From: Sporothrix humicola
Lineage: Eukaryota; Ascomycota; Sordariomycetes; Ophiostomatales; Ophiostomataceae
Direction: 5' to 3'
DNA: 19,481 nt
Assembly (NCBI GenBank): GCA_021396245.1
Contig: WNYE01000178.1
Coordinates: 1 to 19,481, forward strand
The position numbers and the translations under genes are program-made. This document shows, in pieces, positions 1 to 8,841 of this stretch. The notes beneath the pieces are model-generated. The model saw nothing but the letters and a program-made list of their open reading frames with translations. It did not search any database and was not told where the DNA came from. How positions within the stretch are numbered: the stretch's first letter is position 1; the number at the start of each line of letters is the position of its first letter.

Positions 1-180
1 TTACCTTTTTCATTTTTTTTTTTTTCGTTTGGTGTTTTGCCTTGTTTTTGTTGGACTTTTGGGAATAAAAATGGGAAACGCTGTAAGTGGGTTGCCGCCC
101 CCCCCCCCCCCCCCCCCCCGCCCGCCCCAACAAAAAAAAAACAATAAAAAACATTGCCCTCTAACTTCATCGAAAACCAG
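1..180 (+). other. Probable intron (or its 3' part) preceding the large CCH1 exon
   Basis: This stretch is T-rich, then has a run of 22 C (98-119) and an A-rich segment, and does not resemble a channel protein. It ends with a branch-site CTAAC at 161-165 and a CAG acceptor at 178-180, after which the reading frame becomes clearly Cch1. A GTAAGT donor-like site at 83-88 would give a 98-nt intron, similar to the other introns here. However, the open frame before it lacks the regularly spaced arginines expected of the preceding S4 helix, so the true donor may lie left of the window. Confidence 0.6.
98..119. repeat. Poly-C tract of 22 nt
   Basis: Homopolymer inside the presumed intron before the CCH1 exon. 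Further C runs occur at 5401-5412 and 6375-6389. Confidence 0.9.
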
Positions 181-3100
181 ATCATCTTGAGGAGTCTAAA
201 AAAGGCCGCGCCGCTCCTAGTCAGGGTCTCTTTTTTGATAGTTTTCTTCTGGCTTCTTTTCGCGATTATCGGCGTCCAAAGCTTCAAGTCTAGCCTCAGC
301 CGGCAGTGCGTTTGGCTCGATCCTACTCAACCCAATAACTTAAGCGCGTCTTACACAAACATGTTTGGGTTTTGTGGCGGGCATCTGAAAAATGACACCA
401 ATCCTGAACCCACTACACTGCCCTGGGTTATGATGGCCGAGCCTGGAAATCTCGACTCGCTTATCAATGGAACCCGCAACGGCAAAGGCTTTATTTGCCC
501 TCGCGGCTCAATCTGTCTTCAACAAGATAGCCCTTACAACGCCACTGTCAACTTCGATGACATTCTCCACTCATTGGAGCTTGTTTTTGTGATCATGAGC
601 GCGAACACTTTCAGCGATCTCATGTATTACACAACAAATTCGGATTATCTTGCTGCAGCCCTATTTTTTGCTGCTGGTATCATGATTATGATGCTGTGGA
701 TGACAAATTTACTCATTGCGGTCATCACGTCGTCATTCCAAGTCATTCGAGAAGAAAGCAAAGGGAGCGCGTTCACCGCCGACGAGAAAGAATTTATGGC
801 ACCGCGCCCTGACAGCAGACTTCGTAGAGCGACTGTGTTACAGCGAGTCTATGAAAAAAATTCCTGGATTTGGGTTCTTGCTATTGCATTCGACCTTTTC
901 GTCCAAGCGTTTCGCAGTGCCTCTCATGAGGACAGAATTGGATTCATCAATACCTGTGAGATTGTTGTGACCATCTTGCTCGATGTGGAGATCATCATTC
1001 GGTTTTTGTTGGACTGGAGACGATTCCATAAAAGCATTCAGAATCTCTTTGATCTCGGGCTTGCAGTCATCACGTCTGTGATTCTGATTCCACCCATTCA
1101 TAACGCTACACAAGTCTATGCATGGTTGACAGCCTTCCAAATTCTCAGGGCCTACCGGGTGGTCCTCGCCATTCCAATGACCCGCACACTGATAAAGCTA
1201 GTTCTTGGAAATGCAACTGGTATTGGAAATTTGATGCTTTTTGTCTTCCTGATTACTTTCCTGGTGTCCATTTTCGCTGTCCAACTCTTCCGGGGCGAAA
1301 TAACACCACAGGATCCCAGTGGCGACGACATACGGATTACGTTTGCCTCCATTTTCAACTCATTCCTTGGCATGTACCAAATCCTTTCAAGTGAGAACTG
1401 GACAGCCGTCTTGTACACGGTGACGGGCTTCACAAAGCGGCTGGATACCGCATGGGTTGGTGCAATTTTTCTGATCGGCTGGTTCATTTTGTCCTATTTC
1501 ATTCTGGTCAATATGTTCATTGCTGTCATCCAAGAAAACTTTGATGTGAGTGAGGACCAGAAACGATTGGAGCAGGTCAAGGCATTCCTACAAAGACGCG
1601 AGCTTGGCACATCTGCCAGCAATCTTTCATTGTCCGCCATGTTCTCCCTGGGACGGCGGGCGAAAAGAAAAGACCCTCTTGACTATGGCCCCGGCATGAT
1701 GGAGATGCTTCTTAAAGAGGCTGTCGTTCGCGAATTCCTCAACGAGGCCTTAGATCCGCTCCAAGACCCCACTACAGGAGGCCAGTCATCACCCCAAGTC
1801 CGTGACGTTCTTGGGGGGCCAGTCAAATCTGGTGTTCTATCCATGGCCTGGGCTAAAGTGTCACGGTGGACCACCAGTGATGACCCGAATCCTTTCTACT
1901 CCAATGTTCGATTTGACGTTCACAATGAAAACTTGGACCCGAGGCAAATGGCCCGCCAGGCTGTGTCTGCGACGTCCGCGAGACGCAAAGCCCAACGTGA
2001 ATACCTCGGCCGCCACCCGACGTACAACAACTCCTTATTTATTTTTAGCCCGAGAAACTCTTTCAGACGCCTGTGCCAGCGTCTGGTCGGGCCGGGTAGA
2101 GGCTCTGAGCGCTTCGACGGCGTTGAGCCAAACAAATATGCCTGGTACACTTTCTCGGCATTTATCTATGCATCCATTGTTGCCATGGTTATTATTGCGT
2201 GTGTGACCACGCCATTGTACCAAAAGCAGTATTTTGACGCAGGCCATACCTTCAGCTTCAAGAACTGGTTCGTCTGGACAGACATGGCCTTTGCAGTGGT
2301 GTTCACAGTCGAGGCCGTGGTGAAGATTATCGCAGATGGTTTCTTTTGGACGCCGAACGCATACTTCCGCAGCTCCTGGGGCATCATCGATGCGGTTGTG
2401 TTGATTACACTGTGGATCAATGTGGCAACACTGTTTGCTAATGATGGAGCTGTCTCCCGGGCTGTTGGTGCTTTTAAAGCCCTCAGAGCACTGCGGCTAT
2501 TGAACGTCAGCGACAGTGCGAGAGAGACATTCCATTCGCTTATTATTGTTGGTGGTTGGAAAATTCTCAGTGCAGCATTTGTCTCCATTTCTCTCCTGAT
2601 CCCATTTGCTATCTACGGCCTCAACCTCTTCCGGGGCCAGATGGTGTCTTGTAACGACGGTGGCGGGTCGATTTTGCGTCTGCAAGATTGTACCGGGGAA
2701 TATCTCAGCACGCCATTTAGCAATGATTGGGAGCTTCTCTCACCCCGCGTTGCAGAGAATCCATACTATAGCTTTGACGATTTTGGGTCGTCGATTCTTA
2801 TTCTCTTCACCATTGTCAGCCAGGAAGGCTGGGTCGACGTGTCTTTCCAAGCGCAGTCTGTTACGGGCGTTGGGAACCAGCCACAATTTGGGGCCGCTCA
2901 AGGCAACGCGCTGTTTTTCGTTGTCTTTAACCTTCTTGCAACAATCTTTGTGCTGACATTGTTTATCTCTGTCTTCATGCGGAACTACACAGAACAAACG
3001 GGCGTAGCCTTTCTCACAGGCGACCAGCGGGCATGGCTTGAGCTGCGCAAGCTGCTACGGCAGATATCTCCATCGAAAAGCTCGTACGATGATTCCAAGA

Positions 3101-4974
3101 ACAAGCTCAAGCAATGGTGCCACAAACGTGCCATTGAGAAACACGGGAAGTGGTACCTAGGCATCACCATCGTGCTCGTGCTACATCTCATTCTTCTGAT
3201 CTTGGAATACTCAACGGAGCCTGACTGGTGGACCAAGACGCGCGATTACATCTTCCTTGTTTTTACTCTCGTCTACATGGCGAACATCTCCATCCGCATT
3301 GTCGGCCTTGGCTGGAGCCGCTTCCGGAGAAGCTCATGGGATGTGTTTTCTATGTGTGCAGTGGCCGGAGCATTTGCAACGTCGATCCTCTTTCTTGCGG
3401 AGCCCGGCCAGGACACATTCATCCAACTACACAAGTTCTTCCTTGTCGCTATTGTTTTGCTGCTCATTCCCCGGAACGATGCGCTGGACCAGCTGTTCAA
3501 GACAGCAGCAGCAAGCGTCACAACCATTGGCAGCCTCCTAGCGACTTGGCTCGTGTTCTTCTTGGTGTTTGCCATTGCAATGACACAGTCCTTCAGCCTG
3601 ACGCGGTTCAACTCGCAGGAGACCAACAACATCAATTTGCGCACAGTTCCGAATGCACTGATTCTTCTATTCCGCATGAGTTGCGGCGAGGGCTGGAACC
3701 AGCTCATGGAAGATTTTGCAGGAGTAGAGCCGCCACTCTGCGTCGAGGCCCCTACCTTTTTCGGCAGTGATTGTGGCAGTACGGCCTGGGCACGGGTCTT
3801 GTTTATCGCGTGGAACATTATCAGCATGTACATCTTTGTTAACCTGTTTGTTTCGCTCATTTACGAGAGTTTTTCGTATGTCTACCAACGCTCCAGTGGG
3901 CTAGCTGATATCAGCCGGGACGAGATCCGGCGGTTCAAGGAGGCCTGGCGCAGTGTAGATCCAAACGGCACAGGATTTATCTCGCGTGAGGCGTTCCCCC
4001 GTCTCCTTGGAGAGCTGTCAGGAGTCTTTGAGATGCGCATCTATGATCACGAAGACTCCGTGCGTAGCATCCTCGAACATGCACGCAACGACGAAACAAC
4101 CCCCCAAGCACGGCATGCTTCCCTGGCATCCCAGAGCGCGCTCACTGGTGTCAATCTACAAAAGCTCAACGAGCGCATCAACGAAATCGACATCAGCCGG
4201 GTGCGCGAGCGCCGGCGACGGTTCAACATTTTCTACGAGGAGGTCATGGTCTCTGCCGACCCGGACAAAGGCATTTTCTTCACGACGGTATTGATGATCC
4301 TAGCCCATTACAACATTATCAGTGACAGCAAGAGTCTAAGGCTAGAGGAATTTTTGCGTCGTCGTGCACGCCTACAGCGAGTCGAGGAAGAAGTTCGACG
4401 CCGGGTAGTTTTGGGGTTCTTCAACACATTGTACTGGTCGAGAAAGTTCAGAAGGCACATGGAGCTGAAACGGTCTGCGCGTATGACGGGCATCCCGCAG
4501 CTTGGCATCCCGGATATTCTTGTCGACGATGAAGATGACCGCGCAACAGGGGCGAATGCCGGACAAAGCGCTTCTGTGACAACGCCACAACCAACGGCGA
4601 CATTCCTCAGTGCCGAAAATGCATCATTGCCGGCGCAGCATCACCGATCATGGTCAGGCGCCAGCATGGATATCAGCCTACACGACACGAACTATGCACA
4701 CCCCCTCAGTGCACCGCGCACGGAAGGCCTTTCCTCGCCAACCGGATCCGGCGGATTGCAGCCACAACGGCACCAACACAGCTCCAGTGCATTCAGCTTC
4801 GAGCTACAGGAACCAAGTGCTCAGTCAGTGGCCGGCGGAAGTAGGCGCGGGAGTGCTGTGAGTGCCGTGAGCGCCATGAGCCCCGGCTTGGTCAGCGAGA
4901 TGCTGGACGACTCGGTTTGGGTAGAGTCGATCCGGAGAAGTGCAACCCAGCGACGAAGCGGCTGGGGCCCATGA
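181..4974 (+). CDS. CCH1: Cch1 high-affinity calcium channel alpha subunit, 5'-partial
   Basis: Pore-forming subunit of the fungal plasma-membrane calcium channel, which works with Mid1 in calcium influx during stress and mating. The window holds about 1597 codons in one exon. It starts at the end of domain I S4-S5 (ILRSLKKAAPLL), followed by S5 (about 217-285), a pore loop and S6 (652-740). Complete domains II, III and IV follow, then an EF-hand-like loop (DPNGTGFISREAF, from 3958) and a basic, then Ser/Pro/Gln-rich cytoplasmic tail. Selectivity-filter positions read N (604-606), E (1393-1395), E (2824-2826) and E (3688-3690). The domain IV S4 region (about 3415-3480) is nearly uncharged. 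The open frame also runs back to a TTG at 154, but that is not a start: the family needs a further N-terminus and four helices upstream. It ends in three in-frame stops, TGA TGA TAA. Identity is firm; the missing 5' part is inferred from family length. Confidence 0.95.
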   Translation: MILRSLKKAAPLLVRVSFLIVFFWLLFAIIGVQSFKSSLSRQCVWLDPTQPNNLSASYTNMFGFCGGHLKNDTNPEPTTLPWVMMAEPGNLDSLINGTRNGKGFICPRGSICLQQDSPYNATVNFDDILHSLELVFVIMSANTFSDLMYYTTNSDYLAAALFFAAGIMIMMLWMTNLLIAVITSSFQVIREESKGSAFTADEKEFMAPRPDSRLRRATVLQRVYEKNSWIWVLAIAFDLFVQAFRSASHEDRIGFINTCEIVVTILLDVEIIIRFLLDWRRFHKSIQNLFDLGLAVITSVILIPPIHNATQVYAWLTAFQILRAYRVVLAIPMTRTLIKLVLGNATGIGNLMLFVFLITFLVSIFAVQLFRGEITPQDPSGDDIRITFASIFNSFLGMYQILSSENWTAVLYTVTGFTKRLDTAWVGAIFLIGWFILSYFILVNMFIAVIQENFDVSEDQKRLEQVKAFLQRRELGTSASNLSLSAMFSLGRRAKRKDPLDYGPGMMEMLLKEAVVREFLNEALDPLQDPTTGGQSSPQVRDVLGGPVKSGVLSMAWAKVSRWTTSDDPNPFYSNVRFDVHNENLDPRQMARQAVSATSARRKAQREYLGRHPTYNNSLFIFSPRNSFRRLCQRLVGPGRGSERFDGVEPNKYAWYTFSAFIYASIVAMVIIACVTTPLYQKQYFDAGHTFSFKNWFVWTDMAFAVVFTVEAVVKIIADGFFWTPNAYFRSSWGIIDAVVLITLWINVATLFANDGAVSRAVGAFKALRALRLLNVSDSARETFHSLIIVGGWKILSAAFVSISLLIPFAIYGLNLFRGQMVSCNDGGGSILRLQDCTGEYLSTPFSNDWELLSPRVAENPYYSFDDFGSSILILFTIVSQEGWVDVSFQAQSVTGVGNQPQFGAAQGNALFFVVFNLLATIFVLTLFISVFMRNYTEQTGVAFLTGDQRAWLELRKLLRQISPSKSSYDDSKNKLKQWCHKRAIEKHGKWYLGITIVLVLHLILLILEYSTEPDWWTKTRDYIFLVFTLVYMANISIRIVGLGWSRFRRSSWDVFSMCAVAGAFATSILFLAEPGQDTFIQLHKFFLVAIVLLLIPRNDALDQLFKTAAASVTTIGSLLATWLVFFLVFAIAMTQSFSLTRFNSQETNNINLRTVPNALILLFRMSCGEGWNQLMEDFAGVEPPLCVEAPTFFGSDCGSTAWARVLFIAWNIISMYIFVNLFVSLIYESFSYVYQRSSGLADISRDEIRRFKEAWRSVDPNGTGFISREAFPRLLGELSGVFEMRIYDHEDSVRSILEHARNDETTPQARHASLASQSALTGVNLQKLNERINEIDISRVRERRRRFNIFYEEVMVSADPDKGIFFTTVLMILAHYNIISDSKSLRLEEFLRRRARLQRVEEEVRRRVVLGFFNTLYWSRKFRRHMELKRSARMTGIPQLGIPDILVDDEDDRATGANAGQSASVTTPQPTATFLSAENASLPAQHHRSWSGASMDISLHDTNYAHPLSAPRTEGLSSPTGSGGLQPQRHQHSSSAFSFELQEPSAQSVAGGSRRGSAVSAVSAMSPGLVSEMLDDSVWVESIRRSATQRRSGWGP

Positions 4975-5316
4975 TGATAAAAACCGCCCGGCCCTGCTTG
5001 CTTGCTTCTCTACTTGACTCGAGTCATTATCGTTTTGTGCTTGTCTTCCTCTTTTTCCTTTTTTATTTTTAGTTTTTTTTTATGTTCAGCATTTCTGACG
5101 TGTTACCCTCTTTCAATTTTATTTATGTTTCCTGTATGTATTCGTACCCTCTCGCTTTCGTTTGATTGTATTTATACATATCTTTGAATGCTCCTTCACA
5201 GATTGAGTGGTGTCTTCAAGTATAAAGGTGTTTATAGAGGGTTCTTGCTCTGGTTCTATTGCACCCAGCATTCCAGCGTTTGTTTTGTTACTTCTTTTTC
5301 TCCCTTGTGTTTCCTA

Positions 5317-5325
5317 TACGACGTA
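5317..5325. repeat. TACG-N-CGTA palindrome, copy 1
   Basis: TACGACGTA. The symmetry extends one base on each side, giving arms ATACG and CGTAT around the central A. It lies in the 3' region of CCH1. Confidence 0.7.
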
Positions 5326-5485
5326 TCATTAATGGTTTTATTTCTCGCAACGAGATTTGAAAATTCTGGCTGTCGTCTTCTTACCCGAGTCCCGGCATCT
5401 CCCCCCCCCCCCTCCTACTTTCCATTCGATCTTTGGACAACCATAAGTTTTCGAGCACGACGCAAATTCTGATACCAGCACACAG

Positions 5486-5494
5486 TACGTCGTA
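5486..5494. repeat. TACG-N-CGTA palindrome, copy 2
   Basis: TACGTCGTA, preceded by ACACAG. On the opposite strand it reads TACGACGTACTGTGT, matching the copy at 7833 in 14 of 15 positions; the only difference is the central base. Confidence 0.7.
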
Positions 5495-5690
5495 GTATCC
5501 TTTATACGAAATACAATGCAGATTGTGCCCTCTCAGTCACGCACGGCAGGAGACAAACAAGCACGGCACAGCCTTCTTCCCCTGTCTGATCGGCTTTTGC
5601 AAACGGCTCTCGCGAACAGGGTGTATTGATATTAAGTTTTCGGCCTCTGGAACCACATAGCCAATCTCGACACGGAGTCTGGTTCTGTTC

Positions 5691-5741
5691 GTGCGTCGGT
5701 GCGTCGGTGCGTCGGTGTGTCTGGTGTGTCTGGTGTCTCTG
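5691..5741. repeat. Minisatellite, 8-bp then 9-bp units
   Basis: Three perfect copies of GTGCGTCG (5691-5714) run directly into two copies of GTGTGTCTG (5715-5732) and one variant, GTGTCTCTG (5733-5741). The two unit types look related by small changes, consistent with slippage expansion. Confidence 0.9.
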
Positions 5742-6215
5742 CAAACCTTTTAAGAGCTGATGAAAATATCGAAATTTCTGGACGTGCCCGCAAGTCTGCG
5801 TAGTGTGTACAGAACGAAAACATTGCGGGAAGCCTTGCCGAGCAACAATTGCTCATCCGTCAACAACATTCGCCTACGCCGCACTGAATATCACTCCATA
5901 GGTGCAGAAGAGGAGGACAATATGCCAGAACTCTGTGTAAGGAGTGCAGGAAGTATGATGGGCTTCAGCAACTTGCAGCCCCTCCTTTACCAGTCAATAG
6001 AAAACAACTGCATACTTGAATTCGGCCGTCTCCCTGGTTCATTTCGGGCATTTTGCGATGGGCACAGAAGGGAATCCCTACCGTAATAAAGGAGTACCGA
6101 ACACCCCGCCAAACTTGCCAGGCTCGACCACGGTGTGCTACCGAATACAAGTAACTGCTCTGTGCAGAGTATTAATACATCGTACTTTCCATATGCAGCC
6201 AGGCGTCGCGTCACA

Positions 6216-6251
6216 GGAATGCGTGGAATGTGTCGAATGTGCGGAATGTGC
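6216..6251. repeat. Tandem repeat, four 9-bp units
   Basis: The units are GGAATGCGT, GGAATGTGT, CGAATGTGC and GGAATGTGC, head to tail. The unit is a multiple of three, so an open frame across it reads a repeated Glu-Cys pattern. There is no other sign that it is translated. Confidence 0.85.
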
Positions 6252-7032
6252 GGTTGGGCTGGGTCGTAATTGCTGTTTCAAACACCCCGTAACCCTCCCT
6301 CAAGCCCCCCCTCCCCATTAAGCGTCGCCCTTGGCTGCTGGCCATCCAAATTCACCGCCCTCGCTATTCCTGCTCCCCCCCCCCCCCCCTCGTATTGTTC
6401 TTTTGTTCTTCGACATGCGCTCATCTGCCAGCGTCAGCCTTTTCCCGTCCTGCCCTGCGGCCACCGTGTCATTGTCCTTGCTACACCTTCCTCTCTGATC
6501 GTAACAATACAGCAGCGGTGGTTTGTTTCCACAAAACCTGCCAACCTTACGAAGCACGATTGCACTCTCAATGTTAAGGATGGTTTTGCTGAAGTATATC
6601 ACGAGTGGCAGAGTTTCCGTATACTGCGTAAGTACGATTCTCTCCCTCTCCAGGTCACGAATCCACAGATTGCATACATACACAGTAGTACGACAATACT
6701 GTGTCACAGTACTCTATATGTCATGTTGGATTTGCATGTTGTTGGAGATGCCCCTGGCAACATATCATACTCCTCGGCAAAGCTCAAACACAGCCCCCAA
6801 CGCCGAAACAGTCGACCCTGGACCTCCTGTCAGTGCACGGACATTGTCCATTTGTCGCAAACCTCACTTGATAGCAAAGCTGTGTTTGCTGTTTGCGTTC
6901 GCCGTTGCTTTTGTCGTTTCACCAGGAACACTACTGCCACAATATTTAATTTTGCCTTCTGGGCACGCTGCATCGGATGGGCTTGTGGCTTTCTACTTAT
7001 AGACTGAAACGGCTCTCGACGTTGTATTAAGA

Positions 7033-7041
7033 TACGTCGTA
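7033..7041. repeat. TACG-N-CGTA palindrome, copy 3
   Basis: TACGTCGTA in the context AAGA-core-CAGAG, within the gene-poor region. Confidence 0.7.
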
Positions 7042-7297
7042 CAGAGCACAAAACTAAACAAGTTGCCCGCCACATCAAGCATCAGTTCTGTCATGGAAAA
7101 CACATCTTCCTGCTTGGACCTAAGCTTGTGCGCCGCCTACACATTGCCTAATCATGTGTCCAGTCCTCCAACGGGCCCAGTGGTGCTTGAAGGCCACTGG
7201 CCTGGCCAGCAGGAGTTCAGTGCAAGTGCTGTCCACATTGTTCAGTTTAATACAGAGGGCAATCACGGAGTGTGCGTGTGGAAACTCAGCAATTACG

Positions 7298-7320
7298 GCA
7301 TTATACTCCTGGTATAATGC
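7298..7320. repeat. Perfect 9-bp inverted repeat (hairpin)
   Basis: GCATTATAC at 7298-7306 and GTATAATGC at 7312-7320 are exact reverse complements around the 5-nt loop TCCTG. The hairpin lies in the gene-poor region, 23 bp before the TACGCCGTA copy at 7343. Confidence 0.85.
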
Positions 7321-7337
7321 ATCGTAAAAGATCCAGC

Positions 7338-7354
7338 AGTAATACGCCGTACTC
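7338..7354. repeat. Extended palindrome unit, copy 4
   Basis: AGTAATACGCCGTACTC, with core TACGCCGTA at 7343-7351. Sixteen of its 17 bases match the unit at 9245-9261, so identity extends beyond the core. Confidence 0.75.
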
Positions 7355-7823
7355 CTCCGCGGGTTGCGGGTCGTCTTACGGATGCCTTACAAGCACCAGC
7401 CAAGCAGACGTGTTTCTGTGCTTGCAAGCCACGGTTCGCATGCAGAATCTAACGTATCTTACAGTTTGTATCTCACAAACAGGTTACATGCGGTGCCAGT
7501 TCTGGGGCGCTCCAGTGAGCTCATCCCTGCGTCACTCAATTAGAAATTCATCACCCACTCCCATTCCATCTTGGCCCTGCTTCTCCTTCTCCCTCTCCCT
7601 CCACCCTTTCCCCCTCTCTTCCCTTCATGCCTGAAGCCAACCACTAATAACTCTGCAATCCACCCGGACACGGACTCCACCCATTCGAACTTTGGAGCCC
7701 CATGGTGTCGCAAACATAATGCGGTGCATAGTTCCGTTACAAATGTGCACCCCTATTACAACCCGATACTCTGACTTTGAAAGAACCTCCACATCTTCTT
7801 CGTACGGAGCATGAAGGCACTCG

Positions 7824-7847
7824 ACGACGTATTACGTCGTACTGTGT
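7824..7847. repeat. Double palindrome, copy 5
   Basis: ACGACGTA (7824-7831), a single T and TACGTCGT (7833-7840) form a perfect 17-bp inverted repeat. The right half is also an exact TACGTCGTA core (7833-7841), followed by CTGTGT as in the reverse complement of the copy at 5486. Confidence 0.8.
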
Positions 7848-8553
7848 AGACTTCCGCCCTGTCTTTATTGATCCCTAATGTGCCAGTGTCTGCCACAGGC
7901 AAAACTAAGCACGGAATCTGAAGTACATAATCCATGACCCGTCCTTCTTCTCGTCCCATCAAATATCCCTCTTCTTTTGCCTCATGTCACGATAAACATC
8001 TCTCACGCCCTCTCTCTCTGTTGTGTTTCACAACATTCGGTCGCTCGCCATATTATCATCAGCCGCATTGCCCGATCACTTCTGGAAAGCAGCGGGCTAT
8101 CCTCTCGTTCATATCTTGCATCTCATGCATGACCCAGAAATCATTACTCGCCTCTCTTTATCTCTCCATCTACTCTTTTCTTTCCTGTGTTTTAATTACT
8201 TGCTCTCTCTTACTCTTTCACTCCACCTAATTCGCACCCAACACGGTTTCGTCGAGAAAAAAAAAACGACTGTCCTTGGTCAACTCACCAGGCTGTGCCT
8301 GACGCATTCTTTTTTTATATTGGCTCGATTTCTTCATTGTATAATTTTCTTCTTCTCTCCTTTTTGAATCATCCACGCACCACTTTTTTTTTTTTTTTTT
8401 TTTGGCTTCCGTGGTCATATTTCTTATATCATTACCGGCGTCCTTGCTATCAAATCATAAATACGACATCCACCCGGCTCACCAGTTGGCCATCACCAAA
8501 CTACGACACCCCCTCCCCCAATTCTTACTCCAACAACCAAGGATCTATTCAAA

Positions 8554-8841
8554 ATGCAATCTTCTCGGTTCCACGCTTTAGCGGCCCGCTTCTCTCCCCA
8601 AAAGTTACGCACCTCGCTTCGCCGTGCTTCCACCTCGTCTTCAGCCAGCAATTGCAGCCGGAGCTCCTACCTATCCACAACCAGCTCCCCGGTGAGCACA
8701 ATCAACAGTGTCATCTTCCGCCAGCCGTCAATCGTTGATATGGAAGAGGAGCGCAAAAGCTATGGGAGCGAGCTCTCTCTTCTCGAGCCACGCCCTATTG
8801 TCTACTGGGGCGGGCTTGAGGAGAGGTTAGGATCCTTTTAA
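8554..8841 (+). CDS. Small protein of unknown function, 95 aa, possible mitochondrial presequence
   Basis: Single exon with an ATG in good context (CAAAATGC) after a pyrimidine-rich leader. Residues 1-40 are rich in Ser and Arg (SSRFHALAARFSPQKLRTSL) with no acidic residue, resembling a mitochondrial targeting sequence. Residues 57-95 form a compact acidic-aromatic segment containing RQPSIVDMEEERKSYGSEL and ending PRPIVYWGGLEERLGSF. That C-terminus looks like a constrained motif of the sort seen in small conserved fungal proteins, but I cannot name a family. It is tandem with CCH1 but 3.6 kb away, and convergent with the cyclin. Start context, composition and the structured end make a real gene more likely than chance. 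Function is unknown. Confidence 0.6.
   Translation: MQSSRFHALAARFSPQKLRTSLRRASTSSSASNCSRSSYLSTTSSPVSTINSVIFRQPSIVDMEEERKSYGSELSLLEPRPIVYWGGLEERLGSF

Larger units (their letters stand above)
4975..8553. other. Gene-poor intergenic region between CCH1 and the small gene
   Basis: I see no convincing gene here. The first roughly 500 nt are T-rich and fit the 3' UTR of CCH1. The rest holds C runs at 5401-5412 and 6375-6389, minisatellites at 5691-5741 and 6216-6251, a hairpin at 7298-7320 and five exact copies of TACG-N-CGTA. A pyrimidine-rich stretch from about 7579 to 8300 and a run of 20 T at 8384-8403 probably belong to the promoter and leader of the gene at 8554. Open frames inside either lack an ATG or look random; the longest (6270-7007) is discussed in the findings. 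Confidence 0.7.

Noticed and set aside
154..180. CCH1 starting at the TTG at 154
   Set aside because: TTG is not a normal start, the sequence just before 181 has a branch site and acceptor, and four helices of domain I would be missing.
5760..6086. 108-codon ATG frame
   Set aside because: Weak start context, mixed composition, no recognisable domain, and located amid repeats; treated as chance.
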